Below, piece after piece: positions 1 through 8,662 of a stretch of DNA of 64,000 bases. Location of the stretch: positions 1 through 64,000 of the forward strand of contig NZ_PKMZ01000006.1 in assembly GCF_002893625.1 (NCBI RefSeq), in the 5' to 3' direction. The DNA is from Mangrovicella endophytica (GTDB lineage Bacteria; Pseudomonadota; Alphaproteobacteria; Rhizobiales; Rhizobiaceae). The position numbers and the translations under genes are program-made. Position 1 is the stretch's first letter, and each line of letters begins with the position of its first letter. The notes under the pieces were generated by a model. That model did no database searches. It was not told the origin of the DNA and was given only the letters and a program-made list of their open reading frames with translations.

Positions 1-578
1 AGGCGCTTCTCGGCGTCGATCGCCTGCGCCTCTACGACATCGATCCGGCGGCGAGCGAGAAGTGCCGCCGCAACCTTGCCGGCTTCGGCTTCGACATCGT
101 GATTGCCGGCAGCGTCGCGCAAGCCGTGGAAGGGGCTGAGATCGTCACCACGGTGACGGCCGACAAGCAGTATGCCACGATCCTGACCGACAACCTCGTC
201 GGCGCCGGCATCCACATCAATGCGGTGGGCGGCGACTGCCCGGGCAAAACCGAGCTTCACGCCGACATCCTCTACCGCTCCGACATCTTCGTGGAATATC
301 CGCCGCAGACGCGCATCGAGGGCGAGATCCAGCAGCTGCCGGCGGATTATCCCGTGGGTGAGCTCTGGCAGGTGATCGCCGGCACAGCGCCCGGCCGCAG
401 GGATGCACGGGCGATCACGCTGTTCGACTCGGTCGGCTTTGCCACGGAGGACTTTTCTGCACTGCGCTATGTCCGCTCCAAGCTCGCCGGCACCAGCTTC
501 TACGAGGAGCTCGATCTCCTCGCCGATCCCGACGAGCCGCGCGACCTCTTCGGCATGCTGCTCCGCGCCGCTGCCTGA
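1..578 (+). CDS. Ornithine cyclodeaminase, 3' part (partial)
   Basis: This is the C-terminal part, about 190 residues, of an ornithine cyclodeaminase / mu-crystallin family protein. The 5' end lies outside the window, and the frame is open from base 3. The family converts L-ornithine to L-proline plus ammonia with NAD as bound cofactor; some members act on other imino or amino acids. Visible support is a Rossmann segment containing LYDIDP near the left edge and the family signature NAVGGDCPGKTEL around bases 221-256. The C-terminal end FYEELDLLADPDEPRDLFG also fits. The next gene encodes a betaine-type binding protein, so a role in amino acid or osmolyte metabolism is plausible. The exact substrate is not decided by the sequence. 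Confidence 0.85.
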   Translation, partial: ALLGVDRLRLYDIDPAASEKCRRNLAGFGFDIVIAGSVAQAVEGAEIVTTVTADKQYATILTDNLVGAGIHINAVGGDCPGKTELHADILYRSDIFVEYPPQTRIEGEIQQLPADYPVGELWQVIAGTAPGRRDARAITLFDSVGFATEDFSALRYVRSKLAGTSFYEELDLLADPDEPRDLFGMLLRAAA

Positions 579-647
579 GGCGCTAAAGTCGAGACGGTTT
601 TCCACCGACCGGCAGAGGCTAAGTCTCCGGGCGCCCGGTGGAGCGCC
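579..647 (+). promoter_or_regulatory. Candidate structured RNA with pseudoknot ahead of the betaine-binding protein gene
   Basis: Three complementary pairs are packed into 69 bases just after the stop codon of the upstream gene. GGCGCT at 579-584 pairs with AGCGCC at 642-647. TCCACCG at 601-607 pairs with CGGTGGA at 636-642; base 642 can serve only one of these two stems. GAGAC at 591-595 pairs with GTCTC at 623-627, which lies inside the loop of the second stem, giving an H-type pseudoknot. I do not recognise it as SAM-II, glycine, guanidine or another known riboswitch. A weak TTGACC at 683-688 could be a promoter downstream of it, in which case it would not be in the leader of the next gene. 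Confidence 0.35.
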
Positions 648-745
648 TAACCTGGATCAAGTTCTCCGGAGCGGAGTCGATCTTGACCTAACGAGCGCTA
701 GCTAGATTTCGTCTATCTCGCGCGTCAAGGATCGGAGCCGCTCCC

Positions 746-1753
746 ATGAAACTGTCACTGGCCTCGGCCGCTTTTGCCGCAACGCTTCTCGCCTCGGCCG
801 CGCCGGCGCTGGCACAGGATGCCGGTGCGTGCGGCCAGGTCCGGATCGCCAACATGAACTGGGCCTCCGCCGAGGTGATGGCAGCCATCGACCAGTTCAT
901 CCTGTCGAAGGGCTATGGCTGCGACGCCCAGCTCGTGCCGGGCGACACGATGCCGACCTTCACCTCGATGACGGAGAAGGGCGAGCCCGACGTCGCCCCG
1001 GAGGTCTTCGTCAACCAGTTCCGCGAGCAGGTGGACGCCGCCGTCAAAGAAGGTCGCGTCGCCTATGCCGCCAAGGTTCTGACCGACGGCAGCGAGGAAG
1101 GCTTCTGGATCCCGCAATACATCGCCGACGCCCATCCCGATATTCAGAAGCTCTCGGATGCGTTCAAGCATCCCGAGCTCTTCCCCTCGGCCGAGAATCC
1201 CTCGCGCGGCGCCGTCTACAACTGCCCGTCGGGCTGGGGCTGCCAGATCATGGTCGGCAACTTCTTCAAGGCCTATAAGGGCGCCGATCAGGGCTTCGAC
1301 CTCGTCGACACCGGCTCGGCTGCCGGCCTCGACGGCTCCATCGCCAAGGCGTTCACCGACAAGAAGGGCTGGCTCGGCTATTACTGGTCGCCCACGGCCA
1401 TCGTCGGCCGCTATCCGATGAAGCGCCTTGCCTTCGATGTGCCTTTCGATCCGCAGGAGTGGAAGACCTGCACCACCCAGCCGGACTGCGCCAGCCCGAA
1501 GCTGAACGCCTGGACGCCGGCCGATGTCTACACGCTGGTCGCCCCGAAGCTGAAGGAACGTGCGCCGGCCGCAGCGGCCTATCTCGACACGCGTGCCTGG
1601 CCGAACACGGTCGTGAACAAGGTGCTGGCCTGGAAGGACGAGAACCAGGCGACCGGAGAGGATACCGCGCTCCACTTCCTGGAGACGCAGCCCGACGTCT
1701 GGACGAAGTGGGTCGCGCCTGAGGTCGCCGAGAAGGTCAAGGCGGCGCTCTGA
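746..1753 (+). CDS. Glycine betaine/choline-type ABC transporter substrate-binding protein
   Basis: This is a periplasmic solute-binding protein of the OpuAC/ProX family (335 aa), which captures quaternary ammonium compounds such as glycine betaine, proline betaine or choline for an ABC importer. Residues 1-23 form a Sec signal peptide with an ALA cleavage motif before Gln24. The mature part has the tryptophan- and tyrosine-rich segments that supply aromatic-cage residues in this family, for example NMNWASAEV near residue 38 and GWLGYYWSPTAIVGRY near 210. Cysteine pairs such as those in CGQVR and KGYGCDAQ could form disulfides. No permease or ATPase gene adjoins it, so its partners must be encoded elsewhere. 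A hairpin terminator follows. The ligand is inferred from the family only. Confidence 0.85.
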   Translation: MKLSLASAAFAATLLASAAPALAQDAGACGQVRIANMNWASAEVMAAIDQFILSKGYGCDAQLVPGDTMPTFTSMTEKGEPDVAPEVFVNQFREQVDAAVKEGRVAYAAKVLTDGSEEGFWIPQYIADAHPDIQKLSDAFKHPELFPSAENPSRGAVYNCPSGWGCQIMVGNFFKAYKGADQGFDLVDTGSAAGLDGSIAKAFTDKKGWLGYYWSPTAIVGRYPMKRLAFDVPFDPQEWKTCTTQPDCASPKLNAWTPADVYTLVAPKLKERAPAAAAYLDTRAWPNTVVNKVLAWKDENQATGEDTALHFLETQPDVWTKWVAPEVAEKVKAAL

Positions 1754-1781
1754 GCCGATCGCTCCACACCATCGAGTCAGG

Positions 1782-1812
1782 GGCCGGCAGCATCGTCCTT
1801 GCCGGCCTTTTC
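1782..1812 (+). terminator. Rho-independent terminator after the betaine-binding protein gene
   Basis: GGCCGGCA at 1782-1789 pairs with TGCCGGCC at 1800-1807, with a ten-base loop, followed by TTTTCT. It lies 28 bases after the stop codon. Confidence 0.75.
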
Positions 1813-1977
1813 TCCGCAATCAGCGCGCCGCAATCTGACATGCCACCGGCGCGAAGTGTCCGCTCGCGCCGCTTTGGCTGGCATTGCCCTTCCGTTGCCG
1901 TGAAAAATCGGTAGAACCCAGCCAACGCCCGCCGTCGCATCGACGGACGGGTCTCTGCGCTACGGGACGATCGGCGA

Positions 1978-2700
1978 ATGTCGGACGAGGGTTTCTTCCG
2001 CGAGGTCAATGAGGAGTTGCGTCAGGATCGCGTCCGCGCGGTCTGGACACGCTTCGGCCGCGTCATCATCGCCGCCGCCATTCTGATCATCCTCGCCACG
2101 GTCGCCTATGTCCTGTGGGAGCAATATGACGAGGCGCAGGCCAACGCCGCGGGCGACGCCTATTCCTCGGCTGTCGCCCTTGCCGACGAGGGCAAGAACG
2201 ACGAAGCACTGAAGGCGCTGGATGCGCTCGCCGCCGACGGCTACGGCGCTTATCCGGTCTTGGCGCGCATGCGCGCTGCCGCGATCCAAGAGACCAAGGG
2301 CGACAGCAAGGCCGCGGTTGCCGGCTTCGACGCCGTCGCGGCCGACTCCGAGGCGCCGCAGCCGGTGCGCGATATGGCGGCCGTCCGGGCCGGCTACATT
2401 CTCGTCGATACCGGCTCGCTGGACGAGGTTCGCAGCCGTGTCGAACGCCTGACCGGCGATAGCGAGGCCTTGCGGCATCCCGCCCGCGAGATCCTCGGCC
2501 TCGCTTCGTGGAAGGCTGGCGACGCTGCAGGCGCCCGTACGCTGTTCCAGCAGCTTCTCGACGACGATCAGTCGCCGCAGGGTATTTCGGCCCGCGCTCG
2601 CCTGATGCTCGACGTCATCTCCGCCGGCGATACGGCGACCGGTGCGCCGGCGCCGGCTGCTCCGGCGGCTTCGACCCCGCCGGCATCATCGACGAACTGA
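1978..2700 (+). CDS. TPR-containing inner-membrane protein (TPR_21/YfgM-like)
   Basis: This 240-residue protein has a short cytoplasmic N-terminus, one hydrophobic membrane segment at about residues 29-47 and a periplasmic helical part with degenerate tetratricopeptide repeats (for example AYSSAVALADEGKNDEAL and AAGARTLFQQLLDD). It ends in an Ala/Pro/Ser-rich tail from about residue 220. The architecture matches the YfgM/DUF2659 group, which in enterobacteria assists periplasmic chaperones and the Sec translocon. It lies directly upstream of the GTPase gene der, 51 bases away, as yfgM-like genes often do, so the two are probably cotranscribed. The specific partner proteins are not visible. 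Confidence 0.75.
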   Translation: MSDEGFFREVNEELRQDRVRAVWTRFGRVIIAAAILIILATVAYVLWEQYDEAQANAAGDAYSSAVALADEGKNDEALKALDALAADGYGAYPVLARMRAAAIQETKGDSKAAVAGFDAVAADSEAPQPVRDMAAVRAGYILVDTGSLDEVRSRVERLTGDSEALRHPAREILGLASWKAGDAAGARTLFQQLLDDDQSPQGISARARLMLDVISAGDTATGAPAPAAPAASTPPASSTN

Positions 2701-2751
2701 CGATCCGCCGCCAGCCACCCGGCTGGCGCCCGCGATCCGCAAGAGGCTGTC

Positions 2752-4176
2752 ATGGTCACCATCGCCATCATCGGCCGCCCGAATGTCGGCAAGTCTACCC
2801 TGTTCAACCGGCTGGTCGGCAAGCGCCTGGCGCTTGTCGACGACCAGCCGGGCGTCACCCGCGATCGCCGTTCCGGCGAGGCCTCGCTGATGGACCTGTC
2901 CTTCGAGATCGTCGATACCGCCGGTCTCGAGGATGCCGGTGCGGAGACGCTGGAGGGCCGCATGCGGGCGCAGACCGAAAGCGCCATCGAGACGGCCGAT
3001 CTGTCGCTCTTCGTGGTCGATGCCAAGACGGGGCTGACGCCGCAGGACCAGAGCTTTGCCGAACTCCTGCGGCGCAAGGGTCGCCCGATCGTGCTCGTCG
3101 CCAATAAGGCCGAGGCTCGCGGCGCCGACGCCGGCTTCTACGATGCCTTCTCGCTCGGCCTCGGTGACCCCGTCGGCATTTCGGCCGAGCACGGGGCCGG
3201 CCTCGGCGACCTGCGCGATGCCATCGTCGCGGCCCTCGGCATCGAAGCCTTCGAGGAAGACGAGGAGCCCGGCGAGGCTGACGAGGTGGCCGCGCCCGTC
3301 ATCGTGGGCTTTGACGACGATGACGAGCCGATCGAGGAATATGACGACACCAAGCCCCTGCGGATCGCCATCGTCGGGCGGCCGAACGCTGGCAAGTCGA
3401 CCCTGGTGAACCGCTTCCTCGGCGAGGATCGCATGCTGACCGGGCCGGAGGCCGGCATCACACGCGATTCCATCGCCGTGGAGTGGGAGTGGCGCGGCCG
3501 CCGCGTCAAGGTGTTCGACACGGCGGGCCTTCGGCGCAAGTCGCGCGTGCAGGAGAAGCTGGAGAAGCTCTCGGTCGCCGACACGCTGCGGGCGGCAAAG
3601 TTCGCCGAAGTCGTCGTCATCGTGCTCGACGTCACCGCACCGTTCGAGCGGCAGGACCTGCAGATCGCGGACCTCATCGCCCGCGAGGGGCGTGCGGCGG
3701 TGATCGCGCTCAACAAGTGGGACCTGATCGAGGACCGGCAGGCGGTGCTTGCCGATCTCCACGAGAAGACCGAGCGGCTGTTGCCCCAGTTGCGCGGCAT
3801 CCGCGCCATACCCGTCTCGGGCGAGACGGGCGAGGGAACTGAGCGCCTGATGCAGGCCGTCGCCGAGACGCACGAGATCTGGAACCGGCGCATCTCCACC
3901 GGCCGGCTCAACCGCTGGCTCGACCGCGTCGTTGCCCATCACCCGCCGCCGGCGGTCGCAGGTCGCCGGGTCAACGTCAAATACATGACGCAGGTGAAGG
4001 CGCGTCCGCCGACCTTCATGATCTCGACCTCGCGCCCTGAGGCGCTCGGCGCGGCCTATACGCGCTACCTCGTCAACGGCCTGCGCGAGACGTTTGGCTT
4101 GACTGGCGTGCCGATCCGGCTCGGCCTGCGCAAGCCCGACAACCCATATGCGGGCCGTGCCAAGCGGCCGTCCTGA
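2752..4176 (+). CDS. der: Ribosome biogenesis GTPase Der (EngA)
   Basis: Der is a tandem-GTPase protein needed for maturation of the 50S ribosomal subunit. At 474 aa it is of normal length. The first G domain has the P-loop GRPNVGKST at residues 8-16, a DTAGL switch II and NKAE for guanine recognition. The second G domain has GRPNAGKST at about 209-217, DTAGL and NKWD. An acidic linker (rich in Glu/Asp at about 165-200) separates them, and the C-terminal part from about residue 380 is the KH-like RNA-binding domain ending in basic residues. The ATG start is followed at once by the expected [11 protein letters not shown]. It follows the TPR gene in the same orientation. Confidence 0.97.
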   Translation: MVTIAIIGRPNVGKSTLFNRLVGKRLALVDDQPGVTRDRRSGEASLMDLSFEIVDTAGLEDAGAETLEGRMRAQTESAIETADLSLFVVDAKTGLTPQDQSFAELLRRKGRPIVLVANKAEARGADAGFYDAFSLGLGDPVGISAEHGAGLGDLRDAIVAALGIEAFEEDEEPGEADEVAAPVIVGFDDDDEPIEEYDDTKPLRIAIVGRPNAGKSTLVNRFLGEDRMLTGPEAGITRDSIAVEWEWRGRRVKVFDTAGLRRKSRVQEKLEKLSVADTLRAAKFAEVVVIVLDVTAPFERQDLQIADLIAREGRAAVIALNKWDLIEDRQAVLADLHEKTERLLPQLRGIRAIPVSGETGEGTERLMQAVAETHEIWNRRISTGRLNRWLDRVVAHHPPPAVAGRRVNVKYMTQVKARPPTFMISTSRPEALGAAYTRYLVNGLRETFGLTGVPIRLGLRKPDNPYAGRAKRPS

Positions 4177-4341
4177 TCGCCAGCCGCGACCGCGCCGCCC
4201 CATGAGGCGGCGCGTCCTCCCTTGCCGCCTCTCCCCCGGGATATGCTCGTCCGCGCCGTGCGCGACCGGCTTCCCGGCGGCCGTGATTTTGCGGGCGGCG
4301 GCCGCCATGCCCCCCAACTGCGGCGTAGAAGCCACGCTCCG

Positions 4342-4362
4342 TTAACCAAGAAACAAGGTTAA
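4342..4362. promoter_or_regulatory. TTAACC inverted repeat upstream of the cell wall hydrolase gene
   Basis: TTAACC at 4342-4347 and GGTTAA at 4357-4362 form an inverted repeat separated by nine bases, 45 bases before the hydrolase start. TTAACC resembles a half-site of the alphaproteobacterial cell-cycle regulator CtrA, but the spacing is not the canonical TTAA-N7-TTAA. No function is shown. Confidence 0.25.
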
Positions 4363-4407
4363 TGGATCATGTTTTCAGCCACATAGAGTGTGGTTGGGTG
4401 TCGTGGC

Positions 4408-5619
4408 ATGGTGGATGCAAGCGGGCGGCGAGCCGCGGCGAACAGCCGTCGGAGCATCGAGCGGACGGCCCGGCGCGGCGCCATCGTTCTCGGACTTGGC
4501 ATTGCCCTGTTGCCGGTGCTGACGACCTCTGCCGCCTTCCAAGACATGTCGACGCTGCTGGAAGGCGCGCGCAGCGAGGCGCGCTGGCAGGCCTATTTCG
4601 TGCCGGCACCGGCAAGCTCCGTCGCCGCCGCGACGCTCGCTTTCGCCGGCAAACCGGATGACGGCCGGCTGCCGCAGAACGCAGCCCTGCGCAACGCCGA
4701 GGGGAAGCAGTATACGGTGGCGCCGTCGATCAAGGCGGCCACCTCGCCGGATGAAGACCGGGTCGCCCGCGCCGGCAAGACCGGCCGCGTCCTGTCCAGC
4801 GTTTCCGCGGTCTCCGCGCCGCCGAAGGCCTTTTCCGCCGGCTCGATCCTGGAGCGCCAGAGCCTGTTGTCCGTGCCGAAGAGCACCGCCGACACGGTGG
4901 CCATGGCCTTCGCGAAGCAGCGCGGCAGTGTCGAGAAGGCCATCCAGGTCGCCATGAACTTCGCCCCGGCGCAAACGCCGGATCGCCCCGCTCCGCTGGG
5001 CGACGCGGTGATGATGGCGTCGCTGAAGCCCTCGGTCGGCGCGGCCTCGGCGCTCGGCTATGCGCCGACGGAGGTCTCGCCCGGAGAGCGGACGGCGAGC
5101 CTCTTTGAGAAGATCCTGAAGCAGCAGCAGCAGCCGGACGAATTCATCCCACCGCTTGGCGCCGGCGACCACTCCTGGGCAGCGACGCCGCTGCCGGTCA
5201 CCGCCTTTTCCGATGAGGAGCAGGCCTGCCTGGCGCGGGGCATCTATTTCGAGGCGCGCGGCGAGTCGGTCATGGGGCAGGCGGCCGTCGGGCAGGTGAT
5301 CCTCAACCGCGTGCGCAACCCCGCCTATCCGAAGACGATCTGCGGCGTCGTCTACCAGAACAAGAACTGGACCAACCGCTGCCAGTTCTCCTTTGCCTGC
5401 GACCGCATCAAGGATCGCGTGCTTGAAGGCGAGGCGTGGGAATCGGCGCGCCGCATTGCCGGCCAGGTCACCCGCGGCGAGATCTGGATCAACGAGGTCG
5501 GGTCGGCGACGCATTATCACGCCAACTACGTCAAGCCGCGTTGGGCGAAGGCGATGGAGCGGGTCGACAAGATCGGCCGCCATATCTTCTACCGCACTTT
5601 CGGCGGCGGCTGGAACTGA
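4408..5619 (+). CDS. SleB-type cell wall hydrolase
   Basis: This 403-residue protein carries a Hydrolase_2 (SleB-like) domain at the C-terminus, a family of peptidoglycan lytic enzymes. The N-terminus is basic and followed by a hydrophobic segment at about residues 24-42, a signal peptide or anchor. A long low-complexity linker rich in Ala, Ser and Pro spans residues 45-260. The catalytic domain begins near residue 270 with CLARGIYFEARGES, whose Glu in YFEARGE is the likely catalytic acid. It continues through GQVILNRV, QNKNWTNRCQFSFACD and a tail containing THYHANYVKPRW. I chose the ATG at 4408; a GTG at 4390 in the same frame is possible, and neither has a strong ribosome binding site. It probably remodels the cell wall during growth or division. 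Confidence 0.85.
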   Translation: MVDASGRRAAANSRRSIERTARRGAIVLGLGIALLPVLTTSAAFQDMSTLLEGARSEARWQAYFVPAPASSVAAATLAFAGKPDDGRLPQNAALRNAEGKQYTVAPSIKAATSPDEDRVARAGKTGRVLSSVSAVSAPPKAFSAGSILERQSLLSVPKSTADTVAMAFAKQRGSVEKAIQVAMNFAPAQTPDRPAPLGDAVMMASLKPSVGAASALGYAPTEVSPGERTASLFEKILKQQQQPDEFIPPLGAGDHSWAATPLPVTAFSDEEQACLARGIYFEARGESVMGQAAVGQVILNRVRNPAYPKTICGVVYQNKNWTNRCQFSFACDRIKDRVLEGEAWESARRIAGQVTRGEIWINEVGSATHYHANYVKPRWAKAMERVDKIGRHIFYRTFGGGWN

Positions 5620-5779
5620 GGCGCGGCGCACTGGGAGCCTCGCTTGCGGCGACGCGCGACATGGCTGCGGCTTGACGGTGCGAATCGCCCGGCCTAGCTA
5701 CCGGCCTGTCTCGTCCGCTTCCGGGCCTGGCTTGCCGGCACGACTGGCGCATCCCTCTCCACGAGCACTGGCCGCTGCA

Positions 5780-6121
5780 ATGAGCTCAACCGGACCCCAC
5801 GACGACCAGACGAAGGGGATGTCGGGCCCGGGCTGGGACGAGCGCCGCGAGGCGCTGGCCGAGAAGCTACGCCGGCACCAGGCCGAGCAGGCGGATGATG
5901 GTCCACGCAATAACTCGCGGGGTTTCCAGGGGGCGGCGGAAGGGCTGAAACTTGCCAGCGAATTCGTCGCCGGCGTTCTCGTCGGGGCGGGCCTGGGCTA
6001 TCTCATCGATCGCTTCGCCGGCACCTCCCCCTTCGGGCTGATCATCTTCCTCATCCTTGGCTTTGCCGCCGGCGTGATGAACGTGCTGCGGTCCATCGGC
6101 GCGCCGAAGCCGCCACGATAG
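5780..6121 (+). CDS. atpI: ATP synthase subunit I (AtpI)
   Basis: AtpI is a 113-residue membrane protein that helps assemble the c-ring of the F0 sector. It has a charged hydrophilic N-terminal half and two membrane helices, FVAGVLVGAGLGYLIDRFAG at about residues 62-81 and a second at about 85-106 ending in MNVLRSIG. The ATG at 5780 gives the usual length for alphaproteobacterial AtpI; the frame is open further upstream without a better start. It heads the F0 gene block. The AtpI family label rests on size, two-helix topology and position. Confidence 0.88.
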   Translation: MSSTGPHDDQTKGMSGPGWDERREALAEKLRRHQAEQADDGPRNNSRGFQGAAEGLKLASEFVAGVLVGAGLGYLIDRFAGTSPFGLIIFLILGFAAGVMNVLRSIGAPKPPR

Positions 6122-6158
6122 GCGTTTACGCGCACCATCCGCTGCCGATCTACCGAAA

Positions 6159-6198
6159 GCCGCTCGAAAAGCGGCACTTTTGCCGCGGGAAGGCGGCA
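6159..6198 (+). promoter_or_regulatory. Tandem hairpins between atpI and atpB
   Basis: Two stem-loops sit head to tail: GCCGCT 6159-6164 with AGCGGC 6170-6175 (loop CGAAA, followed by ACTTTTG), and TGCCGC 6181-6186 with GCGGCA 6193-6198. They could act as partial terminator, mRNA-processing or stability elements that set atpI expression apart from the genes downstream. Confidence 0.4.
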
Positions 6199-6283
6199 AT
6201 CGGGTGTTGCGTCGCATCGGGTGGAACGCTATTGGCAGGTCGGCTCCGCGCAAGGCGGAGCGTTGACCGAAGGGTTCGAAAAC

Positions 6284-7042
6284 TTGGCAGCCGATCCGAC
6301 CGATCCGACACACCAGTTTCAGATCTTCAGGATCGTGCCGATCCATATCGGTAATCTGGACCTCTCCTTCACCAATTCCTCGCTCTTCATGGTGCTGACG
6401 GTCGCCGTGGCATCGGCGTTCCTGTACTTCACCACGGGCGGCCGCAGCCTCGTGCCGAGCCGCATGCAGTCGGTCTCCGAGCTATCCTACGAGTTCATCG
6501 CCAACATGCTGCGCGATGCGACCGGGACGGCGGGCATGCGCTTCTTCCCCTTCGTGTTCGCGCTCTTCATGTTCGTCCTCGTGGCGAACCTCTTCGGCAT
6601 GGTGCCGTATTTCTTCACCATCACCAGCCATCTGATCGTGACCTTCGCGCTGGCCGTGCTGGTGATCGGCGTCGTCGTCGTCTACGGCCTGATGAAGCAT
6701 GGCACCCACTTCTTCGGCATCTTCGTGCCGTCGGGCGTGCCGGCGGTGCTGATCCCGCTGGTGGCGGTGATCGAGGTGATCTCGTTCCTGTCGCGCCCGG
6801 TGTCGCTCTCCGTGCGTCTCTTCGCCAACATGCTGGCGGGGCACATCACGCTGAAGGTCTTCGCCGGCTTCGTCGTCTCGCTGAGCGCCCTCGGCGCCCT
6901 CGGCATCGGCGGCGCCATCCTGCCGCTGATCATGACCGTCGCTTTGACGGCTCTCGAATTCCTGGTCGCCGCGCTGCAAGCCTATGTCTTCGCGGTCCTG
7001 ACCTGCATGTATCTCAACGACGCGATCCATCCAGGCCACTAA
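6284..7042 (+). CDS. atpB: F0F1 ATP synthase subunit a
   Basis: Subunit a is the membrane stator that carries the proton half-channels next to the c-ring. The protein is about 252 aa with at least five hydrophobic helices. The essential arginine lies in [14 protein letters not shown], and the conserved C-terminal helix reads [18 protein letters not shown] prefer the TTG start at 6284 because AAGGG lies nine bases upstream and because homologues begin close to the DPTHQF motif. A GTG at 6221 in the same frame would add 21 residues but has no ribosome binding site. It is followed by atpE in the order typical of alphaproteobacteria. Confidence 0.93.
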   Translation: MAADPTDPTHQFQIFRIVPIHIGNLDLSFTNSSLFMVLTVAVASAFLYFTTGGRSLVPSRMQSVSELSYEFIANMLRDATGTAGMRFFPFVFALFMFVLVANLFGMVPYFFTITSHLIVTFALAVLVIGVVVVYGLMKHGTHFFGIFVPSGVPAVLIPLVAVIEVISFLSRPVSLSVRLFANMLAGHITLKVFAGFVVSLSALGALGIGGAILPLIMTVALTALEFLVAALQAYVFAVLTCMYLNDAIHPGH

Positions 7043-7064
7043 GACAAGTCTCCAGGATATCTCC

Positions 7065-7086
7065 GGAGCCCGCCGCCGGCGGCTCC
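7065..7086 (+). promoter_or_regulatory. Hairpin upstream of atpE
   Basis: GGAGCC at 7065-7070 and GGCTCC at 7081-7086 form a GC stem 40 bases before the atpE start. Intercistronic structure here may help the higher translation or stability needed for the multi-copy c subunit. The role is inferred. Confidence 0.35.
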
Positions 7087-7125
7087 AAAGTCCGCAGTCT
7101 CAACGATCCCAGAAGGAGTTTCACC

Positions 7126-7353
7126 ATGGACGCAGAAGCCGCTCGCTACATCGGCGCTGGTCTCGCCTGCTTCGGCATGGCCGGCACGGCTCTCGGCCTC
7201 GGCAACATGTTCGCCCAGTTCCTGGCCGGCGCCCTGCGCAACCCGTCGGCTGCCGACGGTCAGTTCGGCCGCCTGATCTTCGGCTTCGCGGTGACGGAAG
7301 CGCTCGGCATCTTCTCGCTGCTGATCGCGCTTCTGCTCCTCTTCGCCGTCTGA
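7126..7353 (+). CDS. atpE: F0F1 ATP synthase subunit c
   Basis: Subunit c forms the rotating proton-driven ring. The protein is 75 aa with two membrane helices joined by the polar loop ARNP (Arg38-Asn39-Pro40). The proton-carrying carboxylate is Glu58 in VTEALGIF on helix 2. The glycine-rich helix 1 ([18 protein letters not shown]) is typical. A strong ribosome binding site, AGAAGGAG, precedes the ATG. No Na+-binding signature was seen, so a proton-coupled ring is expected. Confidence 0.96.
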   Translation: MDAEAARYIGAGLACFGMAGTALGLGNMFAQFLAGALRNPSAADGQFGRLIFGFAVTEALGIFSLLIALLLLFAV

Positions 7354-7420
7354 TTACGGTCGACCATCGTTGAGCCATCCGGCGGCTTCACCGCCGCCGG
7401 ATCTGCTGCCGGAGCGCCTC

Positions 7421-8029
7421 ATGTTCGTGACACAGGCATTTGCCCAGGCGGAAAACGCCGAGGGTGATGCGATCCACCTGCCGCCGTCCGACGAAGCGGC
7501 GGCCGCACATGGCGAGACCGTCCATGTCGAGGGCGAGCACGGCGTCTTCCCGCCGTTCAACAGCGAGTTCTACGCCTCCCAGGTCTTCTGGCTGGCGATC
7601 ACCTTCGCGATCTTCTACGTCGTCCTGAAGAAGACGGTGCTGCCGCGCATCGGCGGGATCATCGAGAATCGGCGCGAGCGCATCGCTCTCGATCTCGAAG
7701 CCGCCGGCCGGATGAAGAGCGAGGCCGATGCCGCGCAGGCGGCCTACGAGCAGGAGCTGGCGGAAGCCCGTGCCGGCTCGCACAAGATTGCGCAGGATGC
7801 GCGAGACGCCGCCAAGGCGGACGCCACCCGCGAACGCGCCAGCATCGAGGCCGATCTCGACGCCAGGCTCGAAGCTGCACAGGCCCGCATCGGCGAGATC
7901 AAGCGTCAGGCGCTGGCTGACGTCGGTACCATCGCCGAAGAGGCGGCCGAGACGATCCTGCGGGATGTCGCTGGTCTCGACGTCTCGCGTGACGACGTTG
8001 CCCGCGCCGTTGCGGCCGAGCGCGTCTGA
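7421..8029 (+). CDS. F0F1 ATP synthase subunit b' (AtpF2/AtpG)
   Basis: This is one of the two different b-type stator subunits made by photosynthetic and many other alphaproteobacteria. The protein is 202 aa: an N-terminal extension rich in Ala, Glu and His, one membrane helix at about residues 52-72 (VFWLAITFAIFYVVLKKTVLP) and a long charged coiled-coil helix to the C-terminus. The ATG at 7421 has GGAG nearby; the frame is open upstream from a TTG at 7370, which would add 17 residues that look non-homologous. It sits between atpE and atpF and would pair with AtpF as a b-b' heterodimer that links F0 to F1. Confidence 0.9.
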   Translation: MFVTQAFAQAENAEGDAIHLPPSDEAAAAHGETVHVEGEHGVFPPFNSEFYASQVFWLAITFAIFYVVLKKTVLPRIGGIIENRRERIALDLEAAGRMKSEADAAQAAYEQELAEARAGSHKIAQDARDAAKADATRERASIEADLDARLEAAQARIGEIKRQALADVGTIAEEAAETILRDVAGLDVSRDDVARAVAAERV

Positions 8030-8041
8030 GGAGGGACCACC

Positions 8042-8524
8042 ATGGTTCTCGACAATTCGTTCTGGGCCTTCATCGCGCTGCTGCTCTTCTTCGGCATCGT
8101 GATCTACTACAAGGCGCCGGCTCTGGCCGGCCGAGCCCTCGACAAGCGGGCGGAGCGCATCCGCCGCGAGGTCGACGAGGCGCGTGAGCTGAAGGACGAG
8201 GCGACGCAGCAGCTCGCCGAGTTCCAGCGCCGCCGCAAGGAAGCCGAGCAGGAGGCGAAGGAGATCGTCGCCGCTGCGCGCCGCGAGGCCGATGCTCTGG
8301 TCGCCGAAGCGCGGCAGAAGAGCGAGGAATATGTCGCTCGCCGCACCGCCATGGCGGAGACCAAGATCGCGCAGGCCGAGAACGACGCAATCGCCGAGGT
8401 GCGCGCCTCTGCCGTCGATATCGCCGTCGCCGCGGCTGGCCGGATCATTGCCGAGCGCAATGCCGGAACGTCCGGCAATCTGACGGACCGCTCGATCGCC
8501 GAGGTGCGTCAGCGCCTGAACTGA
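8042..8524 (+). CDS. atpF: F0F1 ATP synthase subunit b
   Basis: Stator subunit b, 160 aa. One membrane helix lies at the N-terminus (FWAFIALLLFFGIVIYYKAP) and a long charged amphipathic helix fills the rest, with the LDKRAERI segment usual just after the membrane. It starts 12 bases after the b' gene, with GGAGG before the ATG. It is the last gene of the F0 operon; the F1 genes are not in the window, as is usual for this group where F0 and F1 operons are separate. Confidence 0.95.
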   Translation: MVLDNSFWAFIALLLFFGIVIYYKAPALAGRALDKRAERIRREVDEARELKDEATQQLAEFQRRRKEAEQEAKEIVAAARREADALVAEARQKSEEYVARRTAMAETKIAQAENDAIAEVRASAVDIAVAAAGRIIAERNAGTSGNLTDRSIAEVRQRLN

Positions 8525-8566
8525 GAGCGACGGCCGTCACGCCGTCGCATTGCGACCATCAATGAA

Positions 8567-8592
8567 GCTCGCGGGTCCCGCGGGCTTTTTTG
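8567..8592 (+). terminator. Rho-independent terminator of the atp F0 operon
   Basis: GCTCGCGG at 8567-8574 pairs with CCGCGGGC at 8578-8585 (one G-T pair), with a three-base loop, followed by TTTTTTGTT. It separates atpF from the convergent rnhB gene. Confidence 0.85.
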
Positions 8593-8662
8593 TTGCTTGA
8601 AAGACGCTTTCGGCGGCGTTGAACGAGATGGTCCGGCGACGGCCGCTTGGAAGCAGCTGCGG

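Noticed and set aside
4191-4211. GCGCCGCC / GGCGGCGC hairpin after der as a terminator
   Set aside because: The stem is perfect but no T-run follows, so it was not called.
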